A stretch of DNA of 6,591 nucleotides, from contig JAUVTM010000125.1 of NCBI GenBank assembly GCA_030601545.1, positions 1 through 6,591 of the forward strand, read 5' to 3'. Shown here piece after piece: positions 1 to 5,495 of this stretch. The translations under genes were made by a program, and so were the position numbers. Positions within the stretch are counted from its first letter, which is position 1. The number at the start of each line of letters is the position of its first letter. The stretch is from Syntrophobacterales bacterium. Its GTDB lineage: Bacteria > Desulfobacterota > Syntrophobacteria > BM002. The notes under the pieces are model-generated. The model saw only the letters and a program-made list of their open reading frames with translations, had not been told where the DNA came from and searched no databases.

Positions 1-175
1 CGGCATACACCCGGTCTTTGAGCCCGATCCTCCCGAGGTCTGGAACGATTTCGCTCGTGACTGGCTGGGGTCGCACGGGGTAGATGGAGACTTCGTCGTT
101 TTGTCTACAGGACCGTCGCCCAAGTACCCCGAAGCAAACAACCGCATCGAGATGATTGATCTGAAACGCGCATAA
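1..175 (+). CDS. Probable pyruvate kinase, C-terminal fragment (5' end outside the window)
   Basis: An open frame (first full codon at base 2) runs in from the left edge and ends at TAA 173-175, giving 57 residues. It reads GIHPVFEPDP at its start, then a WLGSHGVDGDFVVLSTGPSP stretch, and ends ANNRIEMIDLKRA. This pattern (G-[VI]-x-P-V, a short helix, then G-D-x-V-V-L-x-x-G-P, then a T/A-N-x-x-[RK]-[IM] strand at the extreme C terminus) is that of the pyruvate kinase C-terminal (alpha/beta, allosteric) domain. Pyruvate kinase converts phosphoenolpyruvate and ADP to pyruvate and ATP in the cytoplasm. The catalytic barrel lies outside the window, so the call rests on the tail alone. The next gene starts 26 bp downstream on the same strand, so the two may share a transcript, which would pair two sugar-phosphate enzymes. 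Confidence 0.62.
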   Translation, partial: GIHPVFEPDPPEVWNDFARDWLGSHGVDGDFVVLSTGPSPKYPEANNRIEMIDLKRA

Positions 176-201
176 GGGATTGCTGCCATGAGGTTCATGG
201 A

Positions 202-2322
202 ATGAATGAAACAGCTGCACTCATCGAAAAGGCAAGAGACGGCTTCGAGGCATTGGACGTTTCGCTTGAACATCAAATTGAAGCCCTGAAATGGCTCGAG
301 ATCTGGCTAACGGACGATATCTTTCGTGATTACGTCTTTCAAATAAAGTATTTGCTTGAATCGGAAAAATGGGATTTCTTACTGGACTCTTTTTATCAGG
401 TAATTCCCTTTGGTACCGGCGGCCGGAGGGGACTGGTTGGTATTGGTCCGAACAGGATAAATCCCTGGACAATAGAAGCCTCTGCACAAGGACATGCCCA
501 GTATCTCGTCAACCAGTATGGAGAAAAGGCGAAAGAAAGAGGGGTGGTGCTCAGCTATGACGTAAGGAAATACACTCAGAAAGGAGTGTATGACGACAGC
601 CTTGACAATCCAATCATGAATCTGGACGGTCCTCTATTGGCAGAAGCGGCAGCGGAAGTGTATGCAGCCAACTCCATAAAGGTGTATATCTTTGATGGTG
701 CCAGGAGCACGCCGGAGCTTTCCTTCGCCATACGTCACCTGAATGCTGTCTCGGGAGACATGTTCAGCGCCAGCCATAACCTCCCGACTGATAACGGCAA
801 GAAAGTGTATGACCAACATGGCGGCCAGTTAATACCACCATATGATCAGATTCTGGTTGATGAAGTGACCAACAATGTCAAAGAAATAAAGATTATGAAT
901 TTCGGCGAAGCCAAAGAGAATGGGTTGATTGCATACGTCGATGAAGAAGTTGATAAGGCCTTTCTGGAAGCTGTCTGTAACGTTTCTCTCTCCGAAGAAA
1001 GGGGCGTAACTATATCTTACGCTCCTCTCCACGGTACCGGCTTGAGTTCGATCTATCCGGCATTACAAAAGTTAGGATTCGATGTCACCCTTGATCCGCG
1101 AACGTCCAACCCAAGTGGCAATTTCGAGCATGTCACCTTCAACATACCAAATCCTGAAGTGGTTGAATCATTTGAAACTTCTATTCCTTTTGCCGAAGAA
1201 ATCAATGCTGACCTCATTATTAGTTCTGATCCTGACGCAGACAGAATTGGCGTTATGGCCAGACATAATAATTCATATGAGTTTGTCAACGGCAATGAAA
1301 TCGGAATAGTGTTAACAAATTACGTTATCTCCAAGTACAAAGCCAAAGGAACCTTGGACACAAACAGTGTTGTCATAAAAACAGGCGTAACGACCTCGTT
1401 AATAGAAGGAATCGCGCAAGAAAATAACATTCACTGCATCGGTGATCTTCTGGTTGGTTTCAAATACATTGGCGATGAAATGAACAAGCTTGAAAACGAT
1501 GATAGAATTCAGGACTTTATTATCGGTGCTGAAGAGAGTCACGGTATTCTTACCGGAGATTACTGTCGAGATAAAGATGCGGCTGGTGCTGCTGTCTGGA
1601 TAGCCGAACTGGCTGCTGAATTGAAAAATGATGGCAAAACATTAATCGACTATCTCGATGAGATCTATTGCAGATACGGCTTTTGCCACAATTATTTGAC
1701 TGAGATCAGGCTATTGGGTGCCAAGGGCATGGAACAAATTGCTGGTATCATGACACATCTCAGGGATAATCCTGTCGAATCTTTTGGCGAATTTGTTGTT
1801 ACCGATAAGATTGATCGATGGGAAGGCGAGCCTCAGCCCCATCTGTCGGTTACCGATACCGCTTCGAGAAACGTTCTGATATTCAAGATTGACAGACTAT
1901 CAGATACTAAGAGCATAAAACTGACTGTTCGCCCGTCAGGAACTGAACCAAAAATAAAAATGTACTTTGAAGTTTATGGTGAACCCTGTGATTTGGAGAA
2001 TATAGATGCTGAAAAGGAGAAAATCGTCGAGATCAGGAAGCGATTGGAAAGAGCTTTCATGCTCTATTGCTATAGATTATTAGGCGTTGATTTTCCTGAT
2101 AGGGGATTTTTGTTATTCTGGCAGTTACCGTTAAATGACAAGCTCAGATACTTTGAAATAGAAGAGAAAATAGTTAATTTGAAAAGCATTCAAGATCAAG
2201 AAACTAGAAAAAAAGAGCTCTATAAACTTCTAGAATTCCTTGGTGCCGACCCAATTGAAAAAGTGAATGATGCCTTCAAAGAAGAATACAAGGAAGGTAT
2301 AAATGAATATTTAGATATGTAA
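202..2322 (+). CDS. Phosphohexomutase (phosphoglucomutase/phosphomannomutase family) with a long C-terminal extension
   Basis: This is a cytoplasmic enzyme of the alpha-D-phosphohexomutase superfamily, which moves phosphate between C6 and C1 of a hexose through a phosphoserine intermediate. All four signature loops are present in order: the N-terminal FGTGGRRG loop (residues 70-77), the phosphoserine loop SASHNLPTDNG (189-199, catalytic Ser191), the metal loop DPDADRIGV (343-351, Asp343/345/347), the sugar-recognition loop GAEESHG (442-448) and the phosphate-binding loop RPSGTEPK (577-584). Glucose or mannose specificity cannot be decided by eye. The first ~60 residues and the ~110 residues after the phosphate-binding domain (about 597-706, charged and helical-looking) are extra to the minimal four-domain fold; many family members are 450-580 residues long. 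The ATG at 202 has a GAGG site at 190-193, 8 nt upstream. The final base of the stop codon is also the first base of an inverted-repeat element. Codons look more AT-rich than in the genes on the right. Confidence 0.93.
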   Translation: MNETAALIEKARDGFEALDVSLEHQIEALKWLEIWLTDDIFRDYVFQIKYLLESEKWDFLLDSFYQVIPFGTGGRRGLVGIGPNRINPWTIEASAQGHAQYLVNQYGEKAKERGVVLSYDVRKYTQKGVYDDSLDNPIMNLDGPLLAEAAAEVYAANSIKVYIFDGARSTPELSFAIRHLNAVSGDMFSASHNLPTDNGKKVYDQHGGQLIPPYDQILVDEVTNNVKEIKIMNFGEAKENGLIAYVDEEVDKAFLEAVCNVSLSEERGVTISYAPLHGTGLSSIYPALQKLGFDVTLDPRTSNPSGNFEHVTFNIPNPEVVESFETSIPFAEEINADLIISSDPDADRIGVMARHNNSYEFVNGNEIGIVLTNYVISKYKAKGTLDTNSVVIKTGVTTSLIEGIAQENNIHCIGDLLVGFKYIGDEMNKLENDDRIQDFIIGAEESHGILTGDYCRDKDAAGAAVWIAELAAELKNDGKTLIDYLDEIYCRYGFCHNYLTEIRLLGAKGMEQIAGIMTHLRDNPVESFGEFVVTDKIDRWEGEPQPHLSVTDTASRNVLIFKIDRLSDTKSIKLTVRPSGTEPKIKMYFEVYGEPCDLENIDAEKEKIVEIRKRLERAFMLYCYRLLGVDFPDRGFLLFWQLPLNDKLRYFEIEEKIVNLKSIQDQETRKKELYKLLEFLGADPIEKVNDAFKEEYKEGINEYLDM

Positions 2323-2416
2323 AGGGGGACGTTCATGCGGGCTTTTCGCGGCATGACTTTTACTATACCATGTAGAACTTTTAAGAGAAACGCATAATCG
2401 CATGAACGTCCCCCTT
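2322..2416. mobile_element. 95-bp REP/MITE-like element with perfect 18-bp inverted ends
   Basis: The left arm AAGGGGGACGTTCATGCG (2322-2339) is the exact reverse complement of 2399-2416, with a 59-nt centre (2340-2398). The centre holds no gene. The element lies exactly between the mutase stop codon and the ribosome-binding site of the potassium channel gene. From memory, arms built on GGGGACGTTC are common in dispersed short elements mobilised by REP-associated (RAYT, IS200/IS605-related) transposases, but no transposase is present here. The outward sequence shows no clear target duplication; RAYT/IS200-type elements do not make one. Transcribed, the arms could form a long stem that acts as a terminator or as mRNA protection between the two genes, though no T-tract follows. 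The repeat itself is certain; the mobile assignment is an inference. Confidence 0.7.
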
Positions 2417-2436
2417 AATTAAAGAGTGAGGTAGGT

Positions 2437-3138
2437 ATGGACGGAGACGAAAAAACTTGTCTTCCCTTTAGGCAGATTTGCTTCAAGGGAAGATTTCTGA
2501 ATCTGCTCATCTTTATCATTGCTATGCTTGTCGTCGGACCTCTCTTTGAAGAGCTTGTCAATCTACGTATCCTCATGGACATCTTATGGTCTGCTATTTT
2601 TATATCCGCCATTTATGCTGTCAGCCAAAAAAAACATCACGTCCTTATTGGAATAGTGCTGGCTCTGCCCATGCTTGCGGCAATATGGTCCAGGCATTTT
2701 GTGGAGTATCACGCTCTGCAGGTGGTGGGTTACCTTTGCGGCGCTGCTTTTATTCTTTTTACAATAATTCAGATGCTGATCTTTATATATAGCCACAAAG
2801 AGGTCACCAGAGATCTTATAGTCGGTGCAGCTGTAGTTTATTTCCTCATGGCGATAATGTGGACGTTCATTTTTTCTGTTGTAGAGACACTGCACCCCGG
2901 CTCATTTACTATCCCACAGGGTCAGGACATCCAGGATGTCCAACATTTTATCTACTATAGCTTTGTCACCTTAACCACCTTGGGCTACGGTGACATTACT
3001 CCCGTGACGAGGCTGGCAAGATCTTTTAGCACTCTCGAGGCGGTTATGGGCCAACTCTACCTGGTAGTCCAGGTTGCCTGGCTGGTGGGCGTACATGTTT
3101 CACAGTCAATGTTAAAGAACTACCGGCAGGATGAGTGA
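2437..3138 (+). CDS. Six-helix potassium channel (Ion_trans_2-type pore)
   Basis: This 233-residue integral membrane protein is a probable K+ channel. The selectivity filter is clear: FVTLTTLGYGDITP at residues 176-189, with TLGYGD at 181-186, preceded by a pore helix (HFIYYSFVTLT) and followed by an inner helix (about 200-222). Upstream are hydrophobic segments at about 20-37, 47-63, 69-84, 94-118 and 126-148, which makes six transmembrane helices in all. The fourth segment lacks the regularly spaced Arg/Lys residues of a voltage sensor, and there is no cytoplasmic RCK/TrkA_N regulatory domain after the last helix, only about 11 residues. The protein is therefore probably not voltage-gated in the classical way. 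A GAGG site at 2428-2431, 5 nt before the ATG, supports the start. The gene is convergent with the phosphatase gene, 43 bp away. Confidence 0.9.
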   Translation: MDGDEKTCLPFRQICFKGRFLNLLIFIIAMLVVGPLFEELVNLRILMDILWSAIFISAIYAVSQKKHHVLIGIVLALPMLAAIWSRHFVEYHALQVVGYLCGAAFILFTIIQMLIFIYSHKEVTRDLIVGAAVVYFLMAIMWTFIFSVVETLHPGSFTIPQGQDIQDVQHFIYYSFVTLTTLGYGDITPVTRLARSFSTLEAVMGQLYLVVQVAWLVGVHVSQSMLKNYRQDE

Positions 3139-3142
3139 TGGG

Positions 3143-3198
3143 GGATTTTAGATTTGAGATTGGAGATTTGAGATTGTAGATTTATTCAAGGAGATTTG
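3143..3198. repeat. Heptanucleotide repeat tract (AGATTNN), + orientation
   Basis: Six successive in-register 7-mers run from 3143 to 3184: GGATTTT, AGATTTG, AGATTGG, AGATTTG, AGATTGT, AGATTTA. After one degenerate unit (TTCAAGG, 3185-3191) an eighth unit, AGATTTG, follows in the same register at 3192-3198. The tract fills the gap between the convergent potassium channel and phosphatase genes and runs into the 3' end of the phosphatase gene, so its stop codon (3182-3184) and last codons are repeat sequence. It resembles the short tandemly repeated (STRR-like) heptamers known from cyanobacteria and other bacteria. A matching tract in opposite orientation lies at 4112-4160. Confidence 0.85.
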
Positions 3199-4087
3199 AA
3201 CGCAAGCGTTCAAGTGTGGCGTCGTCAATCCCAAGCCCCTCGTGCAGATACCCCTCAAAGGAGCCGTATTTTTCGTCTATCGCCGCGAAGGCAGCTTCCA
3301 GGTATTCCGGCCGCACTTCCATCAAGGCGCGCACTTCGCTGCGCGGGGTTCGAAAAAAAGAGGCGCAGCTGGCAAAACATGACAGTCGGCTCGCTTCACT
3401 CTCCCAGAATTTGTTGCTCAACAGGTAGTCCTCGAGAACCGTCTCCTGAGGCACACCGAGAGAACGGAGGACTATGGCCACCGAAACTCCCGTCCGGTCC
3501 CTACCATAGGTGCAGTGAATGAGGGCGGGCAGCCCTCCGGGCTCTGCCAGATCCCGCAAAAGGGTGGACCACTCGGAACGGAAGTTCAAAGCATAATTCC
3601 GGTAGCATTCGATCATTAATTGTTGGAAGTCGCCCTCTTCCACATCACCTTTCAAAATCCGGCGGGCCACTGCATAAGGGTCAATGATTTCGCAGTCAAC
3701 AGGGAGACTAACCACCTCCAGCGAGGTGATTTCTGATAGCCGGGAAGGATCTCTCTCACGTTCCCTTTCAGTGCGTAGATCGTAAACTCTCTTCACCCCG
3801 AGGGCGGCGACCGCTTCAGCATTTCGCCTACTCACCCTTTTCAGCTTATCTGAGCGGTAGAGCAACCCCTTCTTGATCTGTCTGCCGTCGATGGTGCTGT
3901 AGCCACCGAGATCTCGAAGGTTGCGGGCGCCCGCAAGTTCAACACGCCTGGGATGCTGTGGTGGCGCAGTAGCGCAGCCTAACAGGATGAGAAGGCAAGC
4001 GAAAACGAGGACGGGTAAGGATTGCGCCCGCCCGCCTCGCCTTGCTCGTATGGCGGGCGGGGATTGCGGATTTAAGATGTTCAACAT
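3182..4087 (-). CDS. Lipoprotein tyrosine phosphatase (Y_phosphatase3 type)
   Basis: This 301-residue protein is probably exported and lipid-anchored. The N terminus has an Arg-rich region (14-20), a hydrophobic core (24-36) and lipobox LLGC with the acylated Cys at 38. The mature part matches the bacterial tyrosine phosphatase family that includes LptpB-like enzymes: ARNLRDLGGY at 54-63, LLYRSDKL at 75-82, VYDLRTERER at 101-110, and the CX5R phosphate loop HCTYGRDRTGV at 191-201 with nucleophile Cys192 and Arg198. Members remove phosphate from tyrosine, and some act on Ser/Thr or phosphoinositides. The usual loop is HCxAGKDRTG, so TYGR in place of xAGK is a variation. The ATG is preceded by GAGGTGA. 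The gene lies 66 bp downstream of the transporter on the same strand, and both of its ends contain repeat DNA. The family call is firm; the substrate is unknown. Confidence 0.88.
   Translation of the reverse strand: MLNILNPQSPPAIRARRGGRAQSLPVLVFACLLILLGCATAPPQHPRRVELAGARNLRDLGGYSTIDGRQIKKGLLYRSDKLKRVSRRNAEAVAALGVKRVYDLRTERERERDPSRLSEITSLEVVSLPVDCEIIDPYAVARRILKGDVEEGDFQQLMIECYRNYALNFRSEWSTLLRDLAEPGGLPALIHCTYGRDRTGVSVAIVLRSLGVPQETVLEDYLLSNKFWESEASRLSCFASCASFFRTPRSEVRALMEVRPEYLEAAFAAIDEKYGSFEGYLHEGLGIDDATLERLRSNLLE
4019..4068. repeat. GC-rich hairpin insertion with 8-bp direct repeats inside the phosphatase signal region
   Basis: CCCGCCCGCC at 4027-4036 pairs perfectly with GGCGGGCGGG at 4052-4061, leaving a 15-nt loop. 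The hairpin is bracketed by GGATTGCG at 4019-4026 and again at 4061-4068. The repeat period is 42 bp, exactly 14 codons, so the reading frame of the phosphatase is preserved. It encodes the Arg/Gly-rich stretch just before the hydrophobic core of the signal peptide. Similar Pro/Gly-coding GC hairpins are, from memory, dispersed in several environmental bacterial genomes; whether this one is multicopy cannot be seen here. Confidence 0.75.
4061..4081. repeat. Three further heptamer units at the phosphatase 5' end
   Basis: GGATTGC, GGATTTA and AGATGTT follow one another in a 7-bp register on the + strand, in the same orientation as the tract at 3143-3198. They encode residues near the phosphatase N terminus (about N3-Q8), so the signal-peptide start seems to be built on repeat sequence. 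The last unit is degenerate, which lowers certainty. Confidence 0.5.
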
Positions 4088-4094
4088 TCACCTC
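4088..4094 (-). promoter_or_regulatory. Ribosome-binding site of the phosphatase gene
   Basis: Read on the - strand, GAGGTGA stands immediately before the ATG at 4087. It matches seven consecutive bases of the anti-Shine-Dalgarno complement. It fixes the start upstream of the hairpin insertion, since no other ATG precedes the lipobox in this frame. Confidence 0.65.
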
Positions 4095-4111
4095 TCAAGA
4101 GTCCATAAATT

Positions 4112-4160
4112 AGAATCTACAATCTTCAATCTCAAATCTACAATCTACAATCCTCAATCC
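4112..4160. repeat. Heptanucleotide repeat tract, - orientation
   Basis: Read on the - strand, seven in-register 7-mers follow one another: GGATTGA, GGATTGT, AGATTGT, AGATTTG, AGATTGA, AGATTGT, AGATTCT. The first unit (4154-4160) contains the TGA stop codon of the transporter gene (4156-4154); the rest fills most of the gap to the phosphatase gene. The tract is the inverted counterpart of 3143-3198, so the phosphatase gene is flanked by inverted heptamer tracts about 0.9 kb apart. Confidence 0.85.
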
Positions 4161-5479
4161 CCTTCCGTCATCTCTCGAAACTGTCGGCCCGCATAGCGCG
4201 CCGCGAAGATCCAGACGATGATAATCGGAATGGTGAAACCTGAGAGCCAGCGGATGCTGGAAAAGTCTTGAAACACGAAGGTGATCCCGAGGCTTACTCC
4301 CACTGCCACCGCTTTGGCAAAGCGCTGCACGAACATGTCGATGAAGGCCTTGGCTTTGTACTTCTCGTCCTTGGTGGTTGGGACGTACAGGGACTCCTTG
4401 GCCGACTGATTGATGGAGTAGCTGAAGGCGTTGTCCACCGTGTTCAGGGAACTGCCCACCCAAAGGATGGGAAGGACCGTAAAACCCATTGATCCGGCGA
4501 GCACAGCAATAGGCAGAAACAGAAGCGCCACCCCCACGCCGAGTCGGGACATGACGAAGCTGGTAAGCAAGAGCTGCACCAACATAGAGACGATATTGGT
4601 AATGGCAAAGACTGTGGCGAATTGCTCTCCGATGGCAGGACCATCCAGGTAGTGGGCGATAGTACTGGTAAATTGAAAATCCATCACCGTGGAGACTATC
4701 TCATAGAGACCCACAATAGCCACGATCGACAGCAGATATCGTGAGCGGAACACCAACCGCGCCCCCTCTATGGCGGGATTGGACTCTCCTCGCGGTTCCG
4801 GCTCGGAGATCTCAGGCTCGGGCTCAGGGGGCGGGTTTCGATCCACCATGCGACCAGCTCCCATGGCCACAGCCAGGATCACGAGGCCCAGACCAAAGGC
4901 GATCCAGAGCCAGTCCGCCGTATTGATTCTAGCGATCAGCACCCTGACGGTTGTGGTACCGAAGACCCCGCCGACTACCCCTCCCAACCCCACCAGACCG
5001 TAGAGGCGTTTGGCAGCGTCAGGGGTCACGCTGTCATTGAGGAAGGCGAAAAAAGTGGCCACCATCAGGGTAGAGAAAAGATCCCCGAAGAGATAGAAGG
5101 TCCAGACCGTAATGCTCTGGGGCTGGTTTATTACGAAGGTGAAGGCAACGTAGCTGGCCAGGAAAAAGCCGGTGAAGATGAAGGTGAGCTGCTGCCGCCG
5201 GAAACGACGGACCAGCAAGGTGAACACAACCACGGCCACAAAGGCCACCCCCATGTTTAGTACTTTGGCAAGCAGTTCTGCCTGGGGGCCGGTCATGTGC
5301 CAGGCAAAGAGGTCGAAGCCGCCTTTATCGTAGAACTCGATGAAAAGCGACTTCTTAAGGGGCTTGAGAATCCAAAAACTGGTGATAACCAGGAAGAAAT
5401 AGCTGAACATCAGGAGGGCGAGGGGCAGCTCGGACCTGCGGATGTCGAACATGGCTTTGAGGGGACTCTCCCGTTTCAT
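4154..5479 (-). CDS. ATP/ADP (NTP/NDP) translocase-like 12-helix transporter
   Basis: This 441-residue inner-membrane carrier has two six-helix halves (about 18-210 and 249-428) joined by a Pro/Glu-rich hydrophilic linker (213-239, with PPPEPEPEISEPEP). ILKPLKKSLF near the end of helix 1 (37-46) and SYSINQSAKESLYVPTTKDE followed by KYKAKAFIDMF (353-383) resemble the TLC/Npt nucleotide exchange family and its relatives in free-living bacteria, which are distantly related to MFS carriers. Characterised members in Chlamydia, Rickettsia and plastids exchange ATP for ADP; the substrate of free-living homologues is mostly unproven. The start at 5479 is chosen because GAGGGG lies 8 nt upstream and the gene then begins 16 bp after the stop of the preceding lipoprotein gene. 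An in-frame ATG at 5533 would add 18 residues overlapping that gene. The close spacing suggests co-transcription and perhaps coupled translation. The stop codon lies in a heptamer repeat. Confidence 0.75.
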   Translation of the reverse strand: MKRESPLKAMFDIRRSELPLALLMFSYFFLVITSFWILKPLKKSLFIEFYDKGGFDLFAWHMTGPQAELLAKVLNMGVAFVAVVVFTLLVRRFRRQQLTFIFTGFFLASYVAFTFVINQPQSITVWTFYLFGDLFSTLMVATFFAFLNDSVTPDAAKRLYGLVGLGGVVGGVFGTTTVRVLIARINTADWLWIAFGLGLVILAVAMGAGRMVDRNPPPEPEPEISEPEPRGESNPAIEGARLVFRSRYLLSIVAIVGLYEIVSTVMDFQFTSTIAHYLDGPAIGEQFATVFAITNIVSMLVQLLLTSFVMSRLGVGVALLFLPIAVLAGSMGFTVLPILWVGSSLNTVDNAFSYSINQSAKESLYVPTTKDEKYKAKAFIDMFVQRFAKAVAVGVSLGITFVFQDFSSIRWLSGFTIPIIIVWIFAARYAGRQFREMTEGD

Positions 5480-5487
5480 TCTCTGAG

Positions 5488-5493
5488 CCCCTC
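5488..5493 (-). promoter_or_regulatory. Ribosome-binding site deciding the transporter start
   Basis: GAGGGG on the - strand lies 8 nt before the ATG at 5479 and just after the TAG (5498-5496) of the upstream gene. It favours the 441-residue product over the longer form from 5533, whose extra residues would be coded within the neighbour's C-terminal codons in another frame. Confidence 0.6.
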
Positions 5494-5495
5494 GC

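Noticed and set aside
188..205. Five-codon leader-like frame (MRFME) overlapping the mutase start
   Set aside because: It is too short to distinguish from chance, and its first bases are part of the mutase ribosome-binding region.
2584..2895. 103-codon open frame on the - strand
   Set aside because: Antisense to the potassium channel, whose motif evidence is clear; no independent support.
3196..3213. TTGAACGC-AA-GCGTTCAA palindrome near the phosphatase 3' end as a terminator
   Set aside because: It lies within the coding region and has a two-base loop too tight for a normal hairpin; no T-tract follows on either strand.
3196..3522. 108-codon and 70-codon open frames on the + strand
   Set aside because: Antisense shadows of the phosphatase gene with low-complexity Arg/Ser-rich products.
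3143..4160. CRISPR array or integron-like cassette
   Set aside because: The heptamers are contiguous without spacers, and no integrase or attC-like site is visible.
4110..4463. 117-codon open frame on the - strand
   Set aside because: It overlaps the transporter in another frame; its tail is merely translated heptamer repeat and no family pattern is seen.
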